Positions 1 through 7,059 of a stretch of DNA of 20,773 nucleotides are shown in pieces. Position 1 is the stretch's first letter. The number at the start of each line of letters is the position of its first letter. Position numbers and translations under genes: made by a program. The notes under the pieces were generated by a model, which did not search any database, was not told where the DNA came from, and worked only from the letters and a program-made list of their open reading frames with translations. Origin of the DNA: JACJXF01 sp964349045 (GTDB taxonomy: Bacteria; Bacteroidota; Bacteroidia; Bacteroidales; GCA-2748055); NCBI GenBank assembly GCA_964349045.1, contig CAYGFI010000082.1, positions 1 through 20,773 on the forward strand, given 5' to 3'.

Positions 1-138
1 ATATAATGCATTATTATACTTAACTCAAGTTGTTATATATTCAAAAATATTAAATTATAAACTTTTTAAAAGTAGCAACTTGCGTTACTAAATAAATTAT
101 CAACTTGCTCTCCGATTAACAACAAGCTCTTCACAATT
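1..138. other. Gene-free left edge
   Basis: I see no convincing coding region, RNA gene or repeat here. The stretch is very AT-rich. A short CAACTTGC motif occurs twice, at about 76 and 102, without evident structure. It lies beyond the terminator-like hairpin at 139-171, so it may be the flank of a gene outside the window. Confidence 0.5.
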
Positions 139-171
139 AAAAACCGTCCCTGATAAACAGAGACGGTTTTT
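139..171. terminator. Rho-independent terminator, probably bidirectional
   Basis: A perfect 10-bp stem pairs 139-148 (AAAAACCGTC) with 162-171 (GACGGTTTTT) around a 13-nt loop. The arms begin with A-runs and end with T-runs, so it can work on either strand. On the minus strand it would end transcription after the small ORF at 204-446; on the plus strand it could serve a gene left of the window. Confidence 0.75.
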
Positions 172-203
172 GATTTTTATCCGGTTTATTTTTGACGTTG
201 CTT

Positions 204-446
204 TTAATTAATAAACAGCGTTGTCCTGATAAATTTTTTCCTGTTTTTTTGATCGGTACTTTTCCCGATCAGATATTCCTGTCTGGCGACCTCAAAGGAA
301 AGAATTGAAAACGTCTGATTGAATTGGGTATGTAAATCGCAATATCGTTTACCTCCCCAAAACGGGTCGTTATTTCTTGTGGTTGAGCATGATAAAAATC
401 CCGGATGCCTGTGCATGGCCGTGTATTGCACTTCTACTTTTCTCAT
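204..446 (-). CDS. Hypothetical small protein (doubtful ORF)
   Basis: An 80-residue open frame starts with ATG at 446. I recognise no family. The product is rich in basic and aromatic residues (for example NDPFWGGKRYCDLH) and has no signal peptide, membrane segment or known motif. In its favour are the lack of competing genes on either strand and the strong terminator-like hairpin just downstream on the minus strand (139-171). Against it are the absence of a ribosome binding site and of a clear TAnnTTTG promoter upstream. It may be a real small gene, a decayed remnant or a chance frame. Confidence 0.3.
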   Translation of the reverse strand: MRKVEVQYTAMHRHPGFLSCSTTRNNDPFWGGKRYCDLHTQFNQTFSILSFEVARQEYLIGKSTDQKNRKKFIRTTLFIN

Positions 447-598
447 TTGAAAATAATTCTATAATTAATAAATACTATGGAAAGGTAGGGTATCTGGCGC
501 CAACGGGAGTTATATAATTTTGGAGAAAAGTTACATTATTCAGGTTTATTCATTTCATAAATCCCCACATAAATTATATAATAATCCATGTGTGAATC

Positions 599-623
599 AT
601 ATAACTTTTTTAGGAAGTTATAT
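599..623. promoter_or_regulatory. Inverted repeat upstream of mlaEFD
   Basis: ATATAACTT (599-607) is the exact reverse complement of AAGTTATAT (615-623), separated by 7 nt. Related TTATATAA strings lie at 509-517 and about 574-582. It sits some 25 bp upstream of the candidate -7 box at 648-655, a position that would suit a regulator-binding site. An AT-rich chance palindrome cannot be excluded. Confidence 0.3.
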
Positions 624-647
624 AACACTTTGACTGTGAATTAGCCA

Positions 648-655
648 TAATTTTG
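648..655 (+). promoter_or_regulatory. Candidate Bacteroidota -7 box for mlaEFD
   Basis: TAATTTTG matches the Bacteroidota -7 consensus TAnnTTTG exactly and lies about 70 bp before the mlaE start. A TTTG at 629-632 could be the -33 element, but the spacing of 15 nt is shorter than the usual 19-21 nt, so the match is incomplete. Confidence 0.35.
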
Positions 656-727
656 AAAACAAAGTGCGAATAAAAAAGTTGTTTTTAAGTACAGGCTTCA
701 GGTCTGACATGCAAAGGCTAAAACGAA

Positions 728-1570
728 ATGATAAAATTTGACCCGGTTATTAAAGTCAAAAATTTCGCTACAGAGCGATCTATTAAACTTTTGGAAAAAA
801 CGCTTGAAACAACTGCTGCCGCGAGTAATTTTTTAACTGATGTGGCAGATGTTTTCTTATTCATCCTGCAAATATTTAAAGAAGCATTCTCAGGCCATTT
901 TGAATTTAAAGAATTCTTTCGTCAGTGTTTCCAGATTGGATATAAATCATTACCACTAATTTCAATAACCGGAGCTATTATGGGTTTGGTTCTTACCATA
1001 CAATCACGCCCCGTATTGGTTGATTTCGGGGCCGTAACAATGCTTCCCGGGATGGTTGCAGTATCCCTGATCAGGGAAATGGGTCCGGTAATAACGGCTC
1101 TTATATGCGCGGGTAAAATTGGTTCCGGTATGGGTGCGGAACTGGGCTCAATGAAGGTAAGTGAACAAATTGATGCCATGGAGGTATCATCCACTAATCC
1201 TATGAGATTTTTGGTTGTTACACGGGTATTTGCTGCAACACTTATGATCCCGCTGCTGATTCTGTATGCTGATGCTTTCGGTATAATAGGAAGCTGGGCA
1301 GGAGCAAACATTAAGGGTGATGTAACGCTGGTTTTATTTATGTCACAAGCTTTCCATTACATTGATTTTATGGATTTTCTGCCCGCAGTTATAAAATCAT
1401 TCTTTTTTGGAGCTGTAATTGGATTGGTTGGATGTTATAAAGGATACAATGCCGGGCGGGGAACAGAAAGCGTTGGTATTGCGGCAAATTCTGCTGTTGT
1501 TTTAGCCTCACTGCTGGTGATTATAGTGGATGTAATTGCAGTACAAATCACAGATATGATGATATTATGA
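728..1570 (+). CDS. mlaE: MlaE-family ABC transporter permease
   Basis: This is the inner-membrane permease of an MCE-type lipid transporter, which moves phospholipids or other hydrophobic molecules between the inner and outer membranes. The 280-residue length is slightly above the usual ~260 because of an N-terminal amphipathic stretch. Family hallmarks are visible: REMGP at 116-120, the conserved segment around GKIGSGMGAELG (129-140) with SEQIDAMEV (145-153), and the C-terminal block GYNAGRGTESVG (239-250). About five hydrophobic segments occur between 75 and 275. The ATG at 728 follows an AT-rich leader without a Shine-Dalgarno sequence, as is normal in Bacteroidota. Its stop overlaps the start of the ATPase gene (ATGA at 1567-1570), so the two are translationally coupled. 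Confidence 0.95.
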   Translation: MIKFDPVIKVKNFATERSIKLLEKTLETTAAASNFLTDVADVFLFILQIFKEAFSGHFEFKEFFRQCFQIGYKSLPLISITGAIMGLVLTIQSRPVLVDFGAVTMLPGMVAVSLIREMGPVITALICAGKIGSGMGAELGSMKVSEQIDAMEVSSTNPMRFLVVTRVFAATLMIPLLILYADAFGIIGSWAGANIKGDVTLVLFMSQAFHYIDFMDFLPAVIKSFFFGAVIGLVGCYKGYNAGRGTESVGIAANSAVVLASLLVIIVDVIAVQITDMMIL

Positions 1571-2355
1571 ACACCATTCCGGTACATACGACTGAAGAGT
1601 CTTCATATAAGACGATAAACGATAAACCGGTTATCGAAATAAGTGAGTTGAAGAAATCATTTGGAACACAGCATGTACTGAAAGATGTTTCACTAAAACT
1701 TTTTGAGAGAGAAAACCTGGTAGTTCTTGGCAAATCTGGCACAGGGAAATCTGTATTAATCAAATGTGTAATTGGTTTGCTGAAACATTACGAAGGTTCA
1801 ATAAGTGTCTTTGGGAAGGATTTAAAAGAATTGAACCGAAAGGAATTAGGACTTTTAAGACAGAAAATCGGATTTCTTTTTCAAAGCGGAGCCTTGTATG
1901 ATTCCATGTCGGTGAAAGAGAACCTGGAATTTCCATTACGCAGAGTTAAAAAGAACCTGTCTGAGAGTCAAATCAAGGAAAAAATAGATGAAGTCTTAGA
2001 AAATGTCGGCCTGGCTGATGCATTATATAAAATGCCCTCACAACTTTCGGGAGGGATGCGAAAACGAATAAGTCTTGCCCGCTCTATTGTTTTGGACCCG
2101 ATAATCATGTTATATGATGAGCCCACAACAGGACTTGACCCCGTTACCTCTGATGAAATAAGTATGCTCATTAACGATGTTCAGGAAAAATATAAAACAT
2201 CTTCGATGATCATTACCCACGATATCAATTGTGCCCTTACAACGGCCGACCGGATTATTATGTTAAAGGAAGGAGAGGTTTATATGGAGGGTAAAACCGA
2301 TGATTTTAAAGAATCAACTGACCCCGAAATCAGGGCGTTCTTCATGATGAAATGA
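1567..2355 (+). CDS. mlaF: MlaF-family ABC transporter ATP-binding protein
   Basis: This is the cytoplasmic ATPase that powers the MCE transporter together with the MlaE permease. The 262 residues contain a complete nucleotide-binding domain: Walker A GKSGTGKS (55-62), Q-loop Q106, signature LSGGM (160-164) followed by RKR, which is typical of Mla ATPases, Walker B IIMLYDE (179-185), D-loop GLDP (189-192) and switch histidine H218. The family's usual length is about 250-270. A roughly 20-residue N-terminal extension precedes the ABC fold. The start overlaps the upstream stop by 4 bp; the MCE gene follows after 62 bp. No MlaB-like STAS protein is encoded next to it. Confidence 0.96.
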   Translation: MNTIPVHTTEESSYKTINDKPVIEISELKKSFGTQHVLKDVSLKLFERENLVVLGKSGTGKSVLIKCVIGLLKHYEGSISVFGKDLKELNRKELGLLRQKIGFLFQSGALYDSMSVKENLEFPLRRVKKNLSESQIKEKIDEVLENVGLADALYKMPSQLSGGMRKRISLARSIVLDPIIMLYDEPTTGLDPVTSDEISMLINDVQEKYKTSSMIITHDINCALTTADRIIMLKEGEVYMEGKTDDFKESTDPEIRAFFMMK

Positions 2356-2417
2356 TACAATCAGCAGGCATTTAAGTATTATATTGAATTAAAAAATCAG
2401 CACAATTAATTAAAAAA

Positions 2418-3344
2418 ATGGAAACTCATACCCAAAAATTTAAAGTACGGTTAGGTCTCTTTATTGCAGGGGGTCTTGCCCTCTTTATCCTTGCCGTTTT
2501 TATCATAGGAAAACAAAAAAACCTGTTCAATCCTGTTATAAAACTTACAACAACTTTTCATAATGTCAGCGGTCTGCAAGTTGGAAATAATATACGGTTC
2601 TCCGGTATTACTATAGGTACGGTTGATAAAATCAGTATCATTAATGCAACCACTGTCAGGGTAGATATGCTGATAAGAAGAGAAATTCAGAAGTTCATTA
2701 AAACAGACAGTGAAGTAGCAATTGGTTCAGAAGGTCTCATTGGTGACAGGCTTCTGATAATTTCCCAGGGCAGCCCTGAATCTCCCCTGGTAAAAGAAAA
2801 ACAGCATCTTACTTCCAGTGAACCCGTTGAAACGGATGCCATTATTGCAAGTTTACAGGTCACCTCGGGCAGTGTTGAAATTGTTGCTGAACAACTTGCA
2901 GAGATGATGCTTAAAATTAATAGTGGCAGAGGAACATTGGGCAGAATCATTCATGACTCCGTGATTGCTCAGAATTTAAGTAAAACCGTTACAAACTTTA
3001 GGGAAAGTTCCGAAAAACTGAATGAAACCATGGATACTGCCAGTCAAAAAGTTTTTGTTATTATGTCGAGTCTGGAGATCACTGCCACGAATGCTGAGGT
3101 AGTATCTCAACAGCTTGAAGAGATCGTTACCAAAATAAACAACGGACAAGGTGCAATTGGCAGCCTGGTGCAGGATACAATTATTGCACAGGATATCGGT
3201 ATAACCATTGAGAATCTGAAAAATAGTTCAAAGGGTTTAGATGAAAATATGGAGGCTCTTAAACACAATTTCCTTTTAAGAAGATATTTTAAGAATAAGG
3301 CAAAAGAAGAGGAGAAAGTCCGGATTGAAACAGAAACGCCATAA
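2418..3344 (+). CDS. mlaD: MCE/MlaD-family substrate-binding protein
   Basis: This periplasmic protein is anchored in the inner membrane and forms the substrate-conducting MCE ring above the permease. One membrane helix is seen at about 12-31. A single MCE domain follows at about 38-118, with the family-typical segment around VSGLQVGNNIRFSGITIGTV (50-69) and GSEGLIGDRLL (103-113). The tail contains two copies of a helical unit, at about 153-208 and 227-281, each with a KIN-(S/N)-G-x-G turn (KINSGRGTLG at 166-175, KINNGQGAIG at 239-248). The tail ends with FLLRRYFKNK (285-294), similar to endings I know from other MCE proteins. Such helical tails are known to extend from the ring and could form a tunnel or contact an outer-membrane partner. 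Confidence 0.93.
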   Translation: METHTQKFKVRLGLFIAGGLALFILAVFIIGKQKNLFNPVIKLTTTFHNVSGLQVGNNIRFSGITIGTVDKISIINATTVRVDMLIRREIQKFIKTDSEVAIGSEGLIGDRLLIISQGSPESPLVKEKQHLTSSEPVETDAIIASLQVTSGSVEIVAEQLAEMMLKINSGRGTLGRIIHDSVIAQNLSKTVTNFRESSEKLNETMDTASQKVFVIMSSLEITATNAEVVSQQLEEIVTKINNGQGAIGSLVQDTIIAQDIGITIENLKNSSKGLDENMEALKHNFLLRRYFKNKAKEEEKVRIETETP

Positions 3345-3498
3345 AAAACATCGTTAAGGTTAATAAAAAGAGGATCAATAATCAGAGATGTTGTCAGGAA
3401 TATATTTTAGTAAAATTGATGTTGGAAATTAGCTATTTGTAGAAAAAAACTATCGGAATCAATGCGGCAACCTTTAATTATTCAAAAAGTACATGTAA

Positions 3499-5340
3499 AT
3501 GCGGCTCAGATATTTCCTCATACTATTTTATGTTGCCTTTTCATTAATTGATTCAGCATTTGGACAAGTAACTCCAACCAAAGCAGATTCATCCAAACTT
3601 TATGAGGATATTGAAACCCTGTCGGAACATAACAAGTTCACAAAGCTTATGTACAGCTTGATTTTTAAACCTGCAGCGCCTGTCGTAATAATAAAGAAAG
3701 GGAAAAGGAAAACTTATCATGGGCAGATTCAAAAACCTTACAGCGCCTTTGAAGGGAAAATTATCAGGAATATTACCATAGAAACTCTTGACCCCTTTGG
3801 ATATTCCATGACAGATACCACGATAAAAAAACAAAACTTCTTAACAAAGGCCGAAAATAGTCTTCATATCAAAACCCGGGAAATAACAATCCGGAACCTT
3901 TTATTAATCCGCAAAAACCAGCTATTTGACTCATTGCTGGTTAAAGAATCAGAGCGGTTAGTCCGAAGCAGGGGGTATGTGGTTGATGTTTCATTTTTAG
4001 TTACATCCGGCTCAAAAAGCTCCGACTCGGTTGATATATCCATACGTTCTTTAGACCGATGGAGCATTATACCGGGATTTGGATATTCTTCTTCAAGCAT
4101 GACGCTTGAATTAGCGGATAATAATTTTATGGGACTGGGACATGAATTTAAAAACGGGGGTACATGGTATAATAACCCGGATGAGTTTGCTTACAGCACG
4201 AGTTATTACGTTCCTAATATTCGCAATACCTATATCAGCACAAGATTGAACTATGCCAGGGATAAATTCGATAATTACAACAAGTATGTGGCTATCGACC
4301 GTCCTTTTTTTTCACCGTATGCTAAATGGGCGGCGGGCATCATCATGGCCAATGAATTTCGCAGGGATTCGTTACTTAACATTGATTCAAACTATGTTCA
4401 CCAGAAATTTAATTACAAAACACAGGATTTCTGGGCGGGAAGCGCCCGGCAAATATTCAAAGGCTTTTCTGAAAATAACCGCACAACTAATTTTATATCT
4501 GCATTGCGCTTTTTAAGGATCCATTATCTCGAAAGGCCAATTGAAAACTTTGATTTGCAGTATAAGTATTCCAACGAAAACTTTTACCTGGGAAGTATTG
4601 GCATCTCATCACGAAAATACGTGAAGGATAAATATGTGTTTAAATTTGGCCTGACAGAAGATGTCCCCATTGGTAAAGTTTTCAGCCTGACAGGCGGATA
4701 CCAGGAAAAGAATAATCTCGGCCGTTTCTATATTGGCGCACGTGTTTCATCCGGTAATTATTATCCATGGGGATACCTGAGTTCCAATCTCGAGTACGGA
4801 ACTTTTTTTAATGCTGGTCATACCCAGCAGGGAGCTTTTTCGGCAGGAATAAATTATTATACCGGATTATTTGAAGTCGGAAAATGGAAATTCAGGCAAT
4901 TTATAAAACCCCAGGTTATGATTGGAATAAACAGGTTCTCCAATGATAGCATAAACCTTAATGAGGGGTATGGTCTGGAAGGATTTAAAAGCGCTGAATT
5001 ATGGGGCTCAAGACGGATCATCTTTACCCTGCAGACCCAATCGTACGCTCCCTGGAATATTATAGGGTTCAGGTTTGGGCCCTATGTTAATTGTTCCATC
5101 GGAATGCTGGGTAACGAAGTTAGAGGATTTAAAAATAGCCAGGTATATTCCCAGATTGGACTTGGGCTTTTAATTAAAAACGAAAATCTGATTATTAATA
5201 CATTTCAGGTTTCTGTATCATTTTATCCCTTAATTCCCGGGGATGGGCAAAACACTTTTAGAACCAACAGTATAAAAACCAATGATTTCGGGTTCAGGGA
5301 TTTTGAAATCGGGAAGCCGTCGACAGTGGTTTACCTTTGA
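3499..5340 (+). CDS. POTRA plus beta-barrel outer-membrane protein
   Basis: A 613-residue exported protein. The signal peptide is about residues 1-22, with likely cleavage after SAFG. A POTRA-like domain spans about 86-185: GKIIRNITIETLDPFG (86-101), then the REITIRNLLLIRKNQ block (127-141) and a helix leading to SRGYVVDV. It ends with SLDRWSIIPGF (184-194), the junction to the barrel in Omp85-like proteins. The remaining ~420 residues alternate aromatic and polar residues as in an outer-membrane beta barrel. The architecture fits the BamA/TamA/ShlB superfamily, but I cannot see a canonical Omp85 VRGY-type motif, so no specific function is assigned. It lies 154 bp after the MCE gene on the same strand and could be its outer-membrane counterpart (inference). 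Confidence 0.8.
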   Translation: MRLRYFLILFYVAFSLIDSAFGQVTPTKADSSKLYEDIETLSEHNKFTKLMYSLIFKPAAPVVIIKKGKRKTYHGQIQKPYSAFEGKIIRNITIETLDPFGYSMTDTTIKKQNFLTKAENSLHIKTREITIRNLLLIRKNQLFDSLLVKESERLVRSRGYVVDVSFLVTSGSKSSDSVDISIRSLDRWSIIPGFGYSSSSMTLELADNNFMGLGHEFKNGGTWYNNPDEFAYSTSYYVPNIRNTYISTRLNYARDKFDNYNKYVAIDRPFFSPYAKWAAGIIMANEFRRDSLLNIDSNYVHQKFNYKTQDFWAGSARQIFKGFSENNRTTNFISALRFLRIHYLERPIENFDLQYKYSNENFYLGSIGISSRKYVKDKYVFKFGLTEDVPIGKVFSLTGGYQEKNNLGRFYIGARVSSGNYYPWGYLSSNLEYGTFFNAGHTQQGAFSAGINYYTGLFEVGKWKFRQFIKPQVMIGINRFSNDSINLNEGYGLEGFKSAELWGSRRIIFTLQTQSYAPWNIIGFRFGPYVNCSIGMLGNEVRGFKNSQVYSQIGLGLLIKNENLIINTFQVSVSFYPLIPGDGQNTFRTNSIKTNDFGFRDFEIGKPSTVVYL

Positions 5341-5353
5341 AAAAAATTAAGCT

Positions 5354-5463
5354 ATGAAACCTCCATGTATTAGCATACACCACTTGTCCCGATTTATCGG
5401 GAAACACAATAGTATAATAATCAACAACATGGAGGTTCTCCCGCTAGTGCGGGACAAGCTATC
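5354..5463. repeat. Palindromic stem-loop element, copy 1
   Basis: An 11-bp stem pairs AACCTCCATGT (5358-5368) with ACATGGAGGTT (5427-5437) across a 58-nt loop. Immediately after lies a second hairpin, TCCCGC-TAGT-GCGGGA (5439-5454), then ACAAGCTATC. The loop contains a third perfect hairpin, TCCCGA-TTTA-TCGGGA (5387-5402), that copy 2 lacks. It looks like a REP/MITE-type palindromic element. A role as 3' mRNA stabiliser or terminator for the barrel gene is possible. Confidence 0.75.
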
Positions 5464-5489
5464 ATCCCACTAAAATAAATTATTATATG

Positions 5490-5577
5490 ATGAAACCCAC
5501 ATGTGCTTCGAACACAAACACATATGAATATAATTCCCTGACATGTGGGTTCTCCCGCCAAGACGGGACAGGCTATC
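5490..5577. repeat. Palindromic stem-loop element, copy 2
   Basis: This has the same architecture as the preceding element. An 11-bp stem pairs AACCCACATGT (5494-5504) with ACATGTGGGTT (5541-5551) across a 36-nt loop, followed by the hairpin TCCCG-CCAAGA-CGGGA (5553-5568) and ACAGGCTATC. Two stem base pairs differ from copy 1 and both are still paired. The similarity continues into the AT-rich tail (AAATAAATTAT) that leads to the next start codon at 5606. Confidence 0.75.
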
Positions 5578-5605
5578 TGACCATTAAAAAATAAATTATA
5601 TACAG

Positions 5606-6514
5606 ATGAAAATTAAAAATCCATTAAAAAAAGTATGGCGCCTTCTTAAGGAAACAACAAGTGAGTTTATTGATGATAATGGGATGAAACACAGCGCTGC
5701 CTTATCCTATTATACTATTTTCTCCCTGCCCCCCCTGCTGATTATCATCATTAATATTGCCGGGTATTTTTTTGGCGCAGAAGCTGTCAGGGGAGAAATA
5801 TTCGGGCAGATAAACGGTCTTGTGGGTAATGATGCAGCCCTCCAGATACAGGAAATTATTAAAAATGTAAAACTATCCGGTAGTAATGCATTTATAACCA
5901 TTTTTGGAATAATAATTTTAGTTATAGGTGCATCGGGTGTTTTTGTGGAAATTCAGGATTCTATTAATATTATCTGGGGAATTAAAGCTAAACCCAAAAA
6001 AGGCTTAATAAGGTTTATTAAAAACCGTCTGATGTCATTTTCTATGATAGGATCAGTGGGATTTCTATTAATGGTCAGTTTAATAATAAATTCTTTAATG
6101 GACATATTAACCAAAAAGCTTGTATTGTATTTTCCACATGAAATTATTTATTTGTTTTATGCTATCAATCTCTTCATTGTTTTTATGATTATCACCCTTT
6201 TATTTACTGTAATCTTTAAGACATTACCTGATGGGAAGATAAACCTGCGCGACTGCCTTATCGGGGCCTCTTTTACGGCTTTTCTTTTTATGATCGGGAA
6301 ATTCTTAATTGGCGCTTACCTTGGCAGTTCTGCAATCGCTACCTGGTACGGCGCTACCGGGTCGATAATCCTGATCCTGGTATGGGTGTATTATTCTGCG
6401 ATTATACTTTATTTCGGCGCCGAGTTTACCAAGGTTTTCGCACGAACCCACGGATTAAAAATAATTCCCAACGAATATTCAGTAAATATAATAAACAAGG
6501 AGGTTGAGATTTAA
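5606..6514 (+). CDS. YihY/BrkB family inner-membrane protein
   Basis: A 302-residue polytopic membrane protein of the YihY/virulence-factor BrkB family (formerly mis-called RNase BN). The family hallmark is near the N terminus: HSAALSYYTIFSLPPLL (29-45), beginning the first membrane helix. About six hydrophobic segments follow. The C-terminal signature around LVWVYYSAIILYFGAEFTKV is present, with the expected G-A-E-F-T. The length is typical (about 280-320). The molecular role of the family is not settled; transport or envelope integrity has been proposed. It starts with ATG at 5606 after an AT-rich leader that is partly homologous to the preceding repeats. No partner gene is evident. Confidence 0.93.
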   Translation: MKIKNPLKKVWRLLKETTSEFIDDNGMKHSAALSYYTIFSLPPLLIIIINIAGYFFGAEAVRGEIFGQINGLVGNDAALQIQEIIKNVKLSGSNAFITIFGIIILVIGASGVFVEIQDSINIIWGIKAKPKKGLIRFIKNRLMSFSMIGSVGFLLMVSLIINSLMDILTKKLVLYFPHEIIYLFYAINLFIVFMIITLLFTVIFKTLPDGKINLRDCLIGASFTAFLFMIGKFLIGAYLGSSAIATWYGATGSIILILVWVYYSAIILYFGAEFTKVFARTHGLKIIPNEYSVNIINKEVEI

Positions 6515-6559
6515 GCTTCCTAGTGGCTATTCGAAGTTATGTTTATCTATCTTGTTATT

Positions 6560-6880
6560 TTATTGATCCAAAAGGCTATATATACCTTTCATGTCAGGTG
6601 ATAAGATAACCTCTGTTCTGCGATTACCTGCACGTCCTTCTTCCTTGTCATTTGTTTTAATGGGATGAAATTCGCCTTTGCCGGATGCCATGATGCGGTT
6701 TGAATCAAATCCATTGTCGCTGGTTAAGATACGGACAATGGATGTGGCTCTTGCTGTGCTGAGATCCCAGTTATCCTTAAACAGGGTTGTTTTAATGGGT
6801 ACGTTATCTGTATGGCCTTCAATTCTCTCTGGGCCTGGATCAAATTCTGAAAATTCCTTAATATTTATGCGATGGTCTGC
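6560..6880 (-). pseudogene. 5'-truncated OmpA/MotB-type C-terminal domain
   Basis: The minus strand is open from just after a TAG at 6881-6883 to a TAA at 6560-6562 (about 106 codons) and encodes an unmistakable OmpA-like peptidoglycan-binding domain: RIEGHTDNVPIKT, then NWDLSTARA, then RIMASGKGEFHPI, then the NDKEEGRAGNRRTEV block and a short tail ending SLLDQ. The N-terminal part (signal or lipoprotein peptide, coiled coil) and any suitable start codon are missing. The first in-frame ATG lies inside the domain, after the core TD motif. The 180 bp up to the next gene (6881-7059) hold no recognisable upstream part of the gene. It is therefore best read as a decayed or truncated gene; its position beside the methyltransferase/nuclease module suggests a rearrangement breakpoint near 6880. 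Nothing else gene-like is seen in the interval 6515-7059. Confidence 0.8.
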
Positions 6881-7059
6881 CTATTGAAACAAGGTTGTCT
6901 TTATAGTTAAGATTTTATTGGGATATGATAAATACCCTTAACATCCTATTTTTTAAGTATCCTATATCATAACAAAAAGATTCCACCTAATGGACAAATA
7001 AATGTGATTAGGAACTGCTCTTCGAGAGGTTTTAAGAGGAGACTTTCTGAATTGCTTGA

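Noticed and set aside
5354..5594. Two mini-ORFs starting MKPPC (5354-5473) and MKPTC (5490-5594) inside the stem-loop elements
   Set aside because: The 22-nt length difference shifts the frame between copies, so the proteins do not match after the first residues, while the DNA pairing is conserved. Structure, not coding, is kept.
6678..6887. Plus-strand ORF of 69 codons
   Set aside because: It lies opposite the OmpA/MotB-type remnant, whose minus frame encodes a clear domain; the plus frame has no recognisable content.
7018..7028. Small hairpin CTCT-TCG-AGAG as terminator of the nuclease gene
   Set aside because: The stem has only 4 bp and no T-run follows on the minus strand.
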